Below are positions 38,018-50,797 of a stretch of 64,000 nucleotides of DNA, in pieces; within the stretch, counting starts at the first letter, position 1, and each line of letters starts with the position of its first letter. The notes beneath the pieces are model-generated. The model ran no database searches, had not been told where the DNA came from, and was given only the letters and a program-made list of their open reading frames with translations. Source of the stretch: Myxocyprinus asiaticus. Its lineage: Eukaryota; Chordata; Actinopteri; Cypriniformes; Catostomidae. A program made the translations under genes and the position numbers. The stretch covers positions 16,371,501 through 16,435,500 of the forward strand of contig NC_059351.1 of assembly GCF_019703515.2 (NCBI RefSeq), given 5' to 3'.

Positions 38018-38445
38018 ACCTCTGCTCATAAGTGATTGCCCATCTATGCATTTTAGTGGAATACTGCAATGGATATTAAATATTTTCAACATATACCCTC
38101 ATGGGGATCTGAACTTCCTAAGACTGAAATCCTAGAATCGTCCCTGACAAAGAGGTGCAAGCATTTCATTTGGAAAGCAGACTAACAATATGTTTTCATC
38201 TTAGAGAAGTGAATAGGCTATATCAAAGTTACTTCACACAGGCACATTTGTTTGGCAGCGTTGAACTTGTCTGGTCTGACTCAGTTCATTGTTGACTGGG
38301 TGAGAACAGTTCAAACTTACTGGCTGTGGAAATCAGCGGGAAGGACTCGTTATAAGGAAAACGCCGCAAATAACGCGCGAATTTGTGCAACCAAAACGCC
38401 GTTTTAAAAGCGGCACTTTTCAAACACAGGAAAACGGCGTGAGTT
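38018..38445. repeat. Long inverted repeat, right arm
   Basis: Inverted partner of 33247-33722. The two arms are separated by about 4.3 kb that contains the Tc1 copy. The outer side carries CG-rich 'aacgccg'/'cggcgt' motifs repeated several times (38360-38520). Confidence 0.85.
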
Positions 38446-38529
38446 TTTTTTTTTACGCCGTTTGCAATCAATACAGTGTATTTTACGGTGCCGAGGTCGT
38501 TTAAAACACCGTTAAATACGGCTTTTTGG

Positions 38530-39258
38530 ATGAAAACGCAATTAGTCTATAGCCTATTGTGAGCCTTTTGGCTTGCCATATGGCTAAACAGTATTAAAGT
38601 GTGACGAGACTCGCACGGCGCGTGCAAGACATTCGCGCGTCACAAGCCAATCAGCTATTTAGCCCTTTTCAGTTAATCGCACCTGCAAAACCCTAAAATT
38701 TATTTCCAGGTTTAATTAATATTTTGAATAGACTCAGATTTTTGAACCCCATTTTTGAGCTTTATGTTTTCTCTTTTAATCGTTTAATGTAATTTTGAAT
38801 GCCCATGTTTTAAGGAGGGTGTACCTGTTTGCTGGGTTGGAAATCTCAAGGATTAATAGTGGTGTTTTTTTTTATTGCATTACATGTTGTTCTGAAAGCA
38901 AAAAGAAACAAACGAAACACGGAATGTAGGCTGTCATCCGCGCAGTCTGACCAAAGCAAAGCGGGCGCGTTTACTCGTCCGATTAACCGAACGTGAAGCA
39001 CTGCATGCTCGTGATGCGAAAATGGCTTGCACGCACTGCACGAGTCTGTTGGGTATACTGAAGTCTTGTCACATTTTAACTTTTTGTTTAACCTCCCATT
39101 CAGCTCATGAAATGCGTGATCATGAGGAAGGATTACATCAAGATGTAGATTGGAATGCAGGTGCGGAATTTATATAAATAAAATAGTCTATTCTTTTCTT
39201 GCTGTTGCTGGCGTGCCAGTGATTACCCCTCCGCGTGCCATAGGTTGCCGACCCCTGC
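38530..39258. mobile_element. hAT-like right-end fragment
   Basis: It ends 'gcgtgccataggttgccgac' then 'ccctg', the tip style of a hAT family whose ends read 'caggggtcggcaacc'. The 'gtgattacccctccgc' block is shared with 57825-57842. No left tip or coding is seen. Confidence 0.5.
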
Positions 39259-39660
39259 CACAGAACTTCCCTAGTTAATGACTTACATCAAGAGTTTTTT
39301 CCCCTGAAATGTTATGTTTAAATATACAGATTAGCTTGTTTTGGTTAATTTAGAAGAAATCTACAGATGCAAACAGACGGAGGGTAGTAGGCTTAAAACA
39401 AACACCATCTAAATATGTATTTTGGAAGTTTTCTTTCCATTAGAGTAAAAGAAGACATGGAAGCAAAATAGACCAAAATCTCAAAATTGACCACTACATG
39501 AAAAAGTGTCCTGCCTTAAACAGTAACTTCATAATTTTGATCGTAGGCTCCTCATCTAATAACTATCCATTCTATTAGTTAGTTGTCTGCTGATAGATCT
39601 TTACCATACAGACAGCCCTCCCTCAAATGTGAAACTAAGTCCTTGTCACCATCAGTTATT

Positions 39661-39698
39661 GTGTGTGTGTGTGTGTGGTGTGTGTGTGTGTGTGTGTG
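39661..39698. repeat. (GT)n microsatellite
   Basis: About 18 GT units with one interruption. Confidence 0.95.
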
Positions 39699-39801
39699 CA
39701 CGTGTGGTAAGTGTAATTATAATAGCAATAATAATAATAATGTATTTTATCAATACATTAATGTATTCAGGCAATTCAGTATTCTGTTGCTTGGCTGCAC
39801 A

Positions 39802-40394
39802 ATGCCAAAAAAAAAAAAAAAAAAAAAAAGAAAGGATACAGAAAAGGAAGGAGAAGGAGTGCCAGGAAACAGCCAAGAATAGCAAATCGCTAAATGCATG
39901 GTTAAAACCAGGTACCAGAAGCAAAACACAAGAGAGAACACATAACTCAGATGTTGAAAGTGTTACACCTGAGAGAGCAGTAGAGATCTCTTAAGCAACA
40001 GCTGAAAGATAGGAGGAGGCTTTAGAGGCAACACCTGACACAGATGACGAAGATGATCAGGAAATCACTGTCAGTGTTGAAGAGGAAGAGGCCACAAGAG
40101 GGGAAACAGTGGATAATGTTGAGTTTGAGGAAGCAATAGAAGAGGATGAGGTTGAGGAAACTGTGAGTAGTGTAGAAGAGGCCATATAAAAAATTGCATC
40201 CTTAATGTATCCAACAGATCCCGTTCACAACCAAGCTTTTGATCTCAAGTGTAATGCCAGCTATGTGAAAATATGTGTTGATAGAGGACCATGCCAACCT
40301 GTCATTAGATTTCCCAAAAATACTGAAGGCCGATCATTTCAAAAGACGTGGTATGAAAGTAAGCCATGGTTGGAGTATTCACCTGACATGGACG
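39802..40394 (+). pseudogene. hAT transposase first exon with TTF-type finger, broken
   Basis: A start-like ATG at 39802 is followed by a 23-base A-run (poly-Lys). Then in one frame come 'RKEKECQETAKNSKSLNAWL', an acidic Glu/Asp-rich stretch, 'GPCQPVIRFPKN', 'RSFQKTWYESKPWLEYSPDM' and a donor-like 'ggtatgta' at about 40395. The W-Y-ESKPWLEYS block is the start of the TTF-type zinc finger found in ZMYM1-like hAT proteins. Three in-frame stops (39992, about 40010 and 40188) and the A-run shift break it. The Cys-containing half, DDE core and dimerisation domain are missing, because the element's right tip follows within 140 bp. Confidence 0.7.
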
Positions 40395-40537
40395 GTATGT
40401 ATACTTCAGAGTTGTGTTAATATATTTATCGTTTTGTTTAAAAAACATTTTTTAAATAAATCATTATGAGAAGTGCCCTTTTTTTTCCACTTGAGCCCTT
40501 GCCCCCCAAAATGTCTGTGCTCGTCCCTGCACATACG

Positions 40538-40945
40538 CATGTAAAACACACAAGCATTAGCCGCTTGTCAATCAGCACATGGCTACAGAAGTGAGGAAAT
40601 AATATTTATTTTTTATTTTTTTTATTTTACCGAGATCAACCAGTGGTTGTCTTGCTATTGCCATCGATTTAATGAACCCCCCTGGTCTAGATGTAGAACA
40701 TAGGCTAAATATAGAAAATTACTCAGAAGGTTGTCATCAATATGAAAGTTTTTTTTTATTTATATATATATATATATCGAGATTGTTTTATTCCTCAGCC
40801 CTATAACCTAGATAACATTGTATACATCTCTCACAGCAGCCCAATAATCTCAGTGATAGATCGCTAATTTACAGTTATCGATACAGAGAATCTAGTGAGC
40901 AGAAATATGAAGTTTTCCTCCATATGTTTCTTCAAGTTAGACCTA
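40538..40945. other. Unassigned spacer
   Basis: No gene. It contains a short (TA)n near 40762-40776. Confidence 0.5.
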
Positions 40946-42147
40946 GGGCTCTATTTTTGTGAATGCGCAAAGTGCAGCGCTACAACCATGCACAACGTCT
41001 TATACAATTATCGTGCCAGTACAAAGTGCAAATGGGAGTGGGTTAGGCGTGCAAACTGTGGGTGTATTGTATGTAAATGAAGTGGCACAATGCGCAATTT
41101 GCTATTTTCCTGAGAAATAGGTCGTTGCGCTAAGACCTTTCAATACCACCTCTTAACTCAGCACAAAGTTCAAATTCAGTTCCTGCATATGCAGTTTGGA
41201 GATTCCACCAGCAGGTGGTAACAAAGTTCATGTCAAAATTCTGAAAGTAGCTACAGAACAAATAATGTGGGAATCGCTTGAGATTTGTTTTAAACTTTAT
41301 AGAAGTCATGGTTTATATTTTCAGTTATTGTTATTATTATTTTTATTCTTATGTTTATATGAATTATTATTAGGCTATTGTATATTTACAATTGTATTTG
41401 TGATTGAATTTTACACCTGTTGTTGAGATTGATTTTTAAGTGACCGCAAAAGGGGCCAGTGGAAGAAGAAGAGACTAAAATATTTGGGTTGGGTATGATG
41501 TTTGAACCACTTCGTTATTTTGATTATATTTTCATTTAGATAATTGTGTAATTTAAATTTAGATATATTTTTGGTTTATTTATTTTTTCGTGTTTGAATA
41601 CATGAATTTCATTTTTTAATATCAAAATCAACAGGTAGAAGTGAAGTGTGTGCCGAAACAATCACTGTTAATACTAGTCATGATTTGTGTGTCAGTAGAT
41701 GAAAATGATTAATAATTCTGACATTCGCTATAATTTAATAATTTATACATCCAAATTCAGAAGACAATCACATTTTCTATGCGTATAAAAGGAGCGTGTC
41801 ACTGTCATAAAAATATGCCTGGCATTCATCAAGGATGTAGGTAATGCACATTTTCTATTCTTCTAATCATTGCATAAAGTCAATTTACACTACCAACTTC
41901 TTATGAATGTGCTGTTTTTGTTTATCATTGGTACTTGACAGGGTATGGATATAATAGGATGCAGACGGTGGAAATCACTGAGAAGAACCTCAGAATTAAA
42001 TTACACTTAATAAAATTTGTGTGTTGTGCAGGCGATATTGCCAAACCTACTTGTGCCTAGACCAAATACCAAAATGTCATGGCCATGCCCACTGACTTTG
42101 TGCTTATGACTTATGGAATTAACGCTAGCGCTCTTAAAATAGGGCCC
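40946..42147. mobile_element. Harbinger-like non-autonomous element
   Basis: The left tip 'gggctctatttt' and the right tip 'aaaatagggccc' are inverted with one mismatch. The 3-bp flanks are 'cta' and 'gca', so a duplication is not proven. The 1.2-kb body is AT-rich and non-coding, with subterminal 'gcgcaa'/'agcgct' motifs near both ends. Naming it PIF/Harbinger is from remembered fish tips of this style. Confidence 0.5.
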
Positions 42148-42597
42148 GCAGAATTAATGCTGATATCTCGACTGGACTGAGCAAACTAAACTCACATGAC
42201 ACGATCAAGCAATTGGCCTTCTTTAGTGCGAAAAGCCCTTTCAGGTTTGGCCGTGGATGTTAAAATTCTGCTTGAGGCATCCTCCACATCCATGATGAAT
42301 AGCAGTTTGGCACCACTCAACTGGTCTACTGCTGCCATTCAAGTTTTCTACATGTGATTTGATTTAACGGGAGTCACAAGACTCTCCGTGGCCAATCATG
42401 TTGATGGATAACAAGAAAATCAGGACAGGGAGTAGTGAACACAGAAGGTGTGAAAATAGTGCAGTAAAAGTACAGTTACAGCCCTTAAACTGTACTCAAG
42501 TAAAAGGAAAAGTATTCCATTTGAAAACTACTTAAAGTACAATTCCTGGGAAAAACTACTTAATTACGGTTATGAGAGTATTTGTACTTTACACCCC

Positions 42598-42599
<2 letters not shown>
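42148..42599. other. Unassigned spacer
   Basis: No gene. 42480-42590 contains 'gtactcaagtaaaag' and 'tacttaaagtac', echoing the subterminal motifs of the hAT-like elements at 6.4 and 48.7 kb, so it may be a fragment of that family. Confidence 0.4.

Positions 42600-42666
<67 letters not shown>
42600..42666. repeat. (GT)n/(AT)n microsatellite
   Basis: Five GT units then about 28 AT units, ending 8 bp before the next Tc1 tip. Confidence 0.95.
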
Positions 42667-42673
<7 letters not shown>

Positions 42674-42674
42674 A

Positions 42675-43867
<1,193 letters not shown>

Positions 43868-46800
43868 CATGATGGCGCCGCGGATGGCTGCCTCGGTGTG
43901 GAGCTCCTCAGTTCTTTTGTTGTTTTTGTTTGTTTGTCCTGTGTTTAGTAATCTTTTTCCAATCAGTTTTGACAGAGACGAACTGCTGAACATTCGACAG
44001 CATGTACCAGACAATCTTTTCCCAGTTTTCGAATATTCAGACGTTTTGTTAGACATTTTAGTTGGAGGCGCAGCTCTGCTGTTCAAGAGATGCAGGCGAG
44101 GGAGACGAGCTGGTGCGCTGGTCAAACTCTGCTGGCACGGATTTCAAACAGCGCTGCCGAGCATTCATCTTGCGAATCTCCGCTCTCTTCCTAACAAAAT
44201 GGACAAACTACATCTCCACACCCACAAAAACAAGGACTTTTCAACCTCTGCTGCCTTGTGCTTCACAGAAACCTGGCTGAGTGAAGCCATTCCGGACAGT
44301 GTGTTACATCTGCCGGGCTTTCAGCTGTTCAGAGCGGATTGCATCATGGAGTTAATGGGGAAAACGAGAGGCGGTGGAACATGCTTTTATATCAATGAAA
44401 GTTGGTGTACAGATGTAACAACGTTAAAGAGGATGTGCTGTCCTAATTTGGAAGCTCTCTTATTAACTAAAAGCCTTTCTACTCGCCGCGGGAGTTTTCC
44501 TCGTTTATTCTGGTGAGTGTGTACATCACGCCAAACAAGTGTTTGAATGCAGCGCTGCAACAGCTGGCTGATCAAATCACAGACACGGAACAACAATACC
44601 CGGACTCAGTTATTATTATTCTTGGGGATTTTAATGAAGCAAATCTCACATGTGAACTGCCCAAATACAAACAGCACATCACATGCCCCACCAGAGACAG
44701 GAACATACTGGATCATTGTTACACAACAATAAAGGATGCATATCGCTCTGTCCCTAGAGCAGCTTTGGGACTCTCTGATCACTGTCTGGTTCATCTTCTT
44801 CCAAACTACAGGCAGAAATTAAAATCATCCAAGCTAGTAGTAAGGACTGTAAAGAGATGGACCAATGAAGCAGAGTGGGAACTACAAGCCTGCTTCGATT
44901 GCACGGATTGGAGTGTTTTTGAGGCTGCAGCCATAGACCTGGACGAGCTCACAGATACTGTTGCATCATATATCAGTTTCTGTGAGGATATGTGCATTCC
45001 TACTAGGACTTATTTAAAGTTCAACAATGACAAACCGTGGTTTACAGCAGAGCTCAGGCAGCTTCGTCAGGCCAAAAAGGATGCATACAGGGGTGGGGAT
45101 AAAGTCGTGTACAATCAGGCCAGGAACACACTGAACAGGGAAATCAGAGTGGCTAAAAGAAGATACTCTGAGAAGCTGAAAAACAAGTTTTCAGCTAACA
45201 ACCCTGCATCAGTGTGGAGTGGCATGAAACAACTCACAAATTACAGGACTCCTACCCCCAACCCTGTAGGGAACCAACAACTGGCTGACGACCTGAATGT
45301 GTTCTACTGCAGATTTGAAAGGCCCAATCTCACACCCCACACCCACTCTGACCTTCACTTCACACAAACACCAACACCTCCTGCATCCCCCATCCTCCCC
45401 CCTCCTGCTACTCAACCTGCATTTAAGATTTGTGAAGATGATGTGAGCCACGTCTTTCGGAAACAAAAGACAAGGAAGGCTTCAGGCCCAGATGGTGTCT
45501 CACCAGTGTGTCTTCGATCCTGTGCTAACCAGCTGGCCCCCATCTTCACACAGATCTTCAATAGATCACTGGAGCAGTGTGAAGTCCCATGCTGCTTCAA
45601 ACGCTCAATCATTATTCCTGTCCCAAAGAAATCAAAAATCACAGGACTTAATGACTACAGACCTGTCGCCCTGACGTCTGTGGTCATGAAATCATTTGAG
45701 AGACTGGTGTTGGCCTACCTGAAGAACATCAGTGAAGCCTTTCTAGACCCCCATTCAATTTGCTTATCGAGCAAACAGGTCTGTGGATGATGCAGTCAAC
45801 ATAGGATTGCATCATATCCTGCAACATCTGGACAGATCAGGGACATATGCAAGGATCCTTTTTGTGGACTTCAGTTCAGCTTTCAACACCATCATCCCAG
45901 CTATACTCCAGAATAAATTACACCAACTCTCTGTTCCCATGTCTATCTGTCAGTGGATTTCCAGCTCTCTGACAGACAGGCAGCAGCTTGTGAGACAGGG
46001 GAAACTCACTTCTAGCACCTGTACAATCAGCACTGGTGCCCCCCAGGGATGTGTGCTCTCCCCACTACTCTTCTCCCTCTACACCAATGACTGCATCGCC
46101 AAGGACCCCTCTGTCAAACTCCTGAAGTTTGCAGACGACACCACTGTCATCGGCCTCATCCGAGATGATGATGAGTCTGCATACAGAAGGGAGGTTGAAC
46201 AGCTGGCTGTCTGGTGCAGTCAAAACATCCTTGAGCTGAACATGCTCAAAAGGGTGGAGATCATTGTGGACTTTAGGAGAAACACCCCAACACTGACCCC
46301 CCTCACCATTCTAAACAGCACTGTGGCAGCAGTGGAGTCATTCAGGTTCCTGGGCACTACTATCTCACAGGACCTGAAGTGGGAGACCCAAATTGACTCC
46401 ACTGTGAAAAAGGCCCAGCAGAGGTTATACTTCCTTCGCCAGCTGAGGAAATTCAACCTGCCACAGGCGCTGCTGATACAGTTTTACTCAGCAGTCATTG
46501 AGTCTGTCCTCTGCACTTCAGTAACTGTCTGGTTTGTTTCAGCTACGAAATCAGACATCAGAAGACTACAAAGGAGAGTTCAGACTGCTGAGAGGATTAT
46601 TGGTTGCCCCCTGCCCCCCACTTCAAGGACTATACACTTCCAGAGTGAGGAAAAAGGCTGGAAAAAATAATGCTGGACCCCACTCACCCTGCCCACTACC
46701 TTTTTGAACTGTTGCCTTCTGGCTGACGCTTCAGAGCACTGAGCACCAAAACCGTCAGGCACAGGAACAGTTTTTTTCCTCAAGCTATCCATCTCATGAA

Positions 46801-47175
46801 CAGTTAAATTGCCCCATTGAGCAATAACTATGTGCAATACACAGTTTAGTCTTTCTTATATTTATCCAACACATCCAACCTCTTCTGCCATTTCATTCCT
46901 CTGGAAGAAAAAAAAAAAAACTACATATTTGCACTGTACATAACATATTTGTATTTGCACTGTACAAAACAGATAACAGATTGTATTAGATTTGCACTAC
47001 CCATGTGTATGTGTGTACATATGTGTATGATTTTTTTATTTTTTTATTATTATCTATGTCTTGCTGCTGTTTTTGTATTGATTTTGTATTGTTGTACACT
47101 GGAAGCTCCTGTCACCAAGACAAATTCCTTGTATGTGTAAGCATACTTGGGAATGAAGCTGATTCTGATTCTAAA
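43868..47175 (+). mobile_element. Non-LTR retrotransposon (CR1/Rex1-like), near full length
   Basis: The element runs from 'atgatggcgccgcggatggc' to a 3' tail of short repeats 'gctgattctgattct', preceded by 'gacaaattccttgtatgtgt'. Such microsatellite-like tails without poly(A) are typical of the CR1/L2/Rex1 group. It encodes one apurinic-endonuclease plus reverse-transcriptase protein. It lies inside a Tc1 element, so it is the younger of the two. I see no clear target duplication. At 3.3 kb it appears nearly complete. Confidence 0.88.
43869..46800 (+). pseudogene. LINE endonuclease-reverse transcriptase, frameshifted
   Basis: This would nick target DNA and copy LINE RNA at the nick. Three long frames carry it. 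43869-44516 has a hydrophobic N-terminus and endonuclease start ('LANLRSLPNKMDKL', 'CFTETWLSEAIPD'). 44513-45790 has 'GDFNEANL', 'LGLSDHCLVHL' (end of the endonuclease) and the RT start ('KASGPDGVSP', 'LNDYRPVALTSVVMKSFERL'). 45783-46670 has 'FVDFSSAFNTI' (motif A), 'GAPQGCVLSPLLFSLY' (motif B) and 'KFADDTTVIG' (motif C). The C-terminal tail to about 46800 is in other frames. Frame changes lie near 44500, 45775 and 46640. All catalytic residues I can check are intact, so decay is recent. Subfamily not certain. Confidence 0.9.
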
Positions 47176-47257
47176 GGTGGCACAACCTGCAATTAAGTTT
47201 AAGGAGGCAGTTAGTTTTTCACATGGGTGATATAGGTGTTGGATAACTTTATTGCTT

Positions 47258-47316
<59 letters not shown>

Positions 47317-47366
47317 TGTATATTTGAAAACTGTATTTTGTGTTTACTCAGGTTGCCTATGTTTTA
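47176..47366 (+). mobile_element. Tc1-like element, right part (split by LINE)
   Basis: It starts 'aaaggtggcacaacctgc' right after the LINE tail and contains the inverted terminal region matching 42690-42830. It breaks off at 'tttatgttatatctcg' before its tip. A (TA)n tract (47263-47315) has expanded inside. Confidence 0.8.
47263..47315. repeat. (TA)n microsatellite
   Basis: About 26 AT units within the Tc1 right terminal region. Confidence 0.95.
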
Positions 47367-47381
47367 TGTTATATCTCGTAT

Positions 47382-47382
<1 letters not shown>

Positions 47383-47428
<46 letters not shown>
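47383..47428. repeat. (TAGA)n microsatellite
   Basis: About 11 'taga' units. It replaces the expected right tip of the Tc1 element. Confidence 0.95.
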
Positions 47429-48681
47429 TGCACACATACACACTTCTTTATTTCAAGTTTGGAGTTGGGATGAACAAAGGCTGCAATTGTACAGTATCCT
47501 CTGGATTACTTTGATATCTGCAGTATCTTGATTGAGTGGTTGATGTCAATGGAAGAGTATATCAGTCACTGTCACCCAAGTAATAAGGTCACCAACAACA
47601 CCCTCTTCAACTGTCCAAAAATAGACGATTCATCCTAACACCTACAGTACATGTACAGAGCCTTCTTGCTCTGATGACAGACTCAACGCCTTCTCCACAG
47701 ACAGCCATCACCAAAGTCTGAGTAATGAAAACAATTAACAGCTCTAATTACCTCTCTAAATCACACTCCAACATGGTTCTCATTGATTTGATAGACTGAG
47801 CTTGAGTTAGGAGGAGCTCCACTCAAACTGTACCTTGTAAAAAGAAATAAATTAATACACATATTGCCAGGCCTACAGAACCTGGCAGCAATTCAGTGTG
47901 TAAATAAATCATCAGAAGATGTGGCAGTCATATTTTGGCTCCAGGAGAACAAGTCCCAAAGGCCTCATTCCTCTGCCAGTGTTTCATATCTCCTCGAAAA
48001 TGCTGAAACACGTCATTAATACTCCATGAATTGTAAATAAAGATCATTGGAGTTCACTAAGTTCACAGCACCAATATCTGCCAGTATGAATAATAATAAA
48101 AAATAAAAAATCATAAATATTATTTAATTAGACATGGGAAAGGTCTTGTTAGGCAATGTGGAAAGAAAGGCTATACAAAATATACACTACAGTCCTAAGT
48201 TTGTACACATACTCATTCTTAATTAGGAGATAGGGAGATAACAGACCAGGATTTTATGTCTACATCTTTGTTGCCATGAGTACCATTGAGTGTACCTCAC
48301 ATGCTTTGAGGGTCTGGTTCTCTGCCCTTGGAGGTTTAGGGTGTTAAAATCTCTTGGTTGATGGTCAAATGGGCTGGCTTTCAAATGAGTCAAAGTAAAA
48401 AAGAAAAAAGGTAATCTTATAGTTATTTTTTTTGTCAATTTTTTTTTATTAGATTTTTATAACAATTGTGGCTTGATGTTGAATTTCACAAAAAAAAGTA
48501 AAAAATAAATAAAAAAAATAAAAAAAAATATTTAGACTTGTCCCTCATTTATGAAAATAAATAAACAAATAATGTGGTCAGAGTAAGAAATTTACAAGAG
48601 AATGGGGCCTGTCCATAAATGCTAAAATACATGCTGTTTTAAAAGTATAGCACATTATTTAAACATTATACATGATATCAG
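47429..48681. other. Unassigned spacer
   Basis: No gene or named repeat recognised. A and T runs near 48420-48530 give low-complexity frames. Confidence 0.5.
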
Positions 48682-49001
48682 CAGTGGTGAAAAGAGTACT
48701 GATTTTTGTTTACTTAAGTACTGCTACTGAAGAAATAATTCATTTGAGTACAAGTGGAAGCACTACGAAATATTATGACTCAAGTAAGAGTAAATAAGTA
48801 GTTTGCCAAAAACTATTCAAGTAATTACATTGCAGGTTACTTTATGAAAATTATATTATATATGGTATATACGCTTCCATTTTTAGACATTTTTGTTCTT
48901 GAAAGAAGCTTATGCTTCCTTTCACCAAGGATGCATTAAATTGATCAAAAATACTGTCAAAACCATTAATTGCCAATATTATTACAGTTTGAAATAATTG
49001 T

Positions 49002-49690
49002 TTTAATCAAATCAAATCACTTTATTGTCACTCAACCATATACACAAGTGCAACAGTGGGTGAAAGTCTTGGATGCAGTTCCGAGCAACATAGCAGTCAT
49101 GACAGTGATGAGACATATACCAGTTTACAATAAACATCAGATTTACACAACACAATTTACATATCTAATATACACATAATTACAACACAATATGCAAATA
49201 ATAATATACAATGTACAGTATACAATACACACAATATAGAATACGCAGTATACAATAAAAATAGTATATATAAATATACAGTAGGTTGTATTGTGCTGTA
49301 TTGACATTCAGGCTGTCAGCTGATAGTCAGTTGCCAGTGTGTTGTTAAGAGAGAATATAATTTATGACAGTCCAGTGTGAGATAATAAGATTAATAAAGT
49401 GCAGTGCTGATGTATATTGATCATGAGAGATCAAGAGTTCAAAAGTCTGATTGCTTGGGGGAAGAAGCTGTCATGAAGTTGGCTGGTGCGGGTCCTGATG
49501 CTGCGATACCGCCTGCCTGATGGTAGCAGTGAGAACAGCCCATGGCTCGGGTGGCTGGAGTCTCTGATGATCCTCTGAGCTTTTTTCACACACCGCCTGG
49601 TATATATGTCCTGGAGGGAGGGAAGCTCACCTCCGATGATGTGTCTGAGAGGGGGGTGTAGGTATTGAGTTCTTACAAGTAGTGTTGTCA
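49002..49690 (-). pseudogene. LINE 3' end, minus strand
   Basis: The minus strand encodes a LINE C-terminus: 'GGELPSLQDIYTRRCVKKAQ', 'RIIRDSSHPSHGLFSLLPSG', 'RRYRSIRTRTSQLHDSFFPQ', then 'AIRLLNS' and a stop at 49431. The same domain occurs near 46600-46800 of the other LINE, and the two differ in sequence, so they are different families or old cousins. The 3' untranslated part runs to about 49002 with an 'aataaagtg' near the end and 'gatttgattt' tail repeats. The copy is 5'-truncated near 49690. Confidence 0.85.
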
Positions 49691-49980
49691 TGGTACCAAA
49701 ATTTCAGTAGTCGGTAATGATACCAGTGAAATCTCACGGTTCTCGATACCAATTTAGGTACCACAGCATAAATATGCTAATATGACAATGTGCTATTGAA
49801 CACACCTGTTTAGCCTATTTATAAAGTTACTTTTTAATGTAAATAATACATTAAAATAAATCCATGTTTCCTTCAAGTGTTTCTCAATCAAGGATGCATT
49901 GCTTAAGTGTTTTTAAGTAGCGCCCTACTGACATATGTTTTATTCTTTACCAAATCATGTTTTCATTTTTGTTATAATTA

Positions 49981-49981
49981 T

Positions 49982-50055
<74 letters not shown>
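49981..50055. repeat. (AAT)n/(ATT)n palindromic repeat
   Basis: A run of 'aat' units followed by its complement, able to fold on itself. Confidence 0.93.
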
Positions 50056-50057
<2 letters not shown>

Positions 50058-50204
50058 ATTATTTTCCAGAACTCCATGTTTTTTCATCATCAAAATGGTG
50101 TCTAATTATTTCATTCATAAATATTTTAACAAGTGAAAATAATAATTTTCAACATGGTATCATTGCATTTTATTCAACAGCAGTCTTGCTTCTGATATGT
50201 TGCT

Positions 50205-50206
<2 letters not shown>

Positions 50207-50250
<44 letters not shown>

Positions 50251-50270
50251 CATCATCATCATCATCATTA
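50207..50270. repeat. (ATT)n then (ATC)n repeat
   Basis: About 14 'att' units followed by about 7 'atc' units. They create poly-Ile, poly-Tyr and poly-His frames that are artefacts. Confidence 0.93.
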
Positions 50271-50797
50271 CAGTGAATATTACATTTTACTATACATTTG
50301 TAATATATTTCTGTCACAGTTTCTTCAATTTCAGGGCTCTAGCTTATATTTTGAAACATGCTTTTATTATGACGTGTATTTTTGCCTGAATCTTCACTTT
50401 CCGGATAAACAGTTTGCGTCACTTTTAAGTTACATCTGAAATCTCATCTCTTTAAACTGGCCTTTGAGTCTGACAAATTAAATGTTGGACACAGTTAGAG
50501 GTATTTGTATTTTGTGTTTTAGATTACTGATGTTTGTGTACGTGGTCATTTTTAAATGTTATGTTTTACATTTTATTACCGTGAAGTACTTTGGTCAACT
50601 ATGATGTTTTAAATGCTTTATAAATAAAGTTGAGTTGAGAGATTAAAGTGCAAATGCTGTGATTTAATTATATAAATATACAGTTTACATATTCTGCATG
50701 GTTCACAGTAGATTAGTGCTCTGCTCTGTCATCTGGAATGTCGTGAATGATTCTCCATGTCTGTGGAGTTTCCAGTGGATGAGCAGTTGGATTTATA

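Noticed and set aside
39802..40394. Host ZMYM1-like gene exon
   Set aside because: Three in-frame stops, an A-run frame shift, and hAT-like tips with near-matching 8-bp flanks around it make a transposon relic more likely.
43869..43960. Signal peptide of a secreted host protein
   Set aside because: The hydrophobic N-terminus leads directly into LINE endonuclease motifs in the same frame. It is a feature of this LINE protein.
50186..50439. Plus frames with poly-Ile, poly-Tyr and poly-His
   Set aside because: They are translations of (ATT)n and (ATC)n repeats with no surrounding coding signal.
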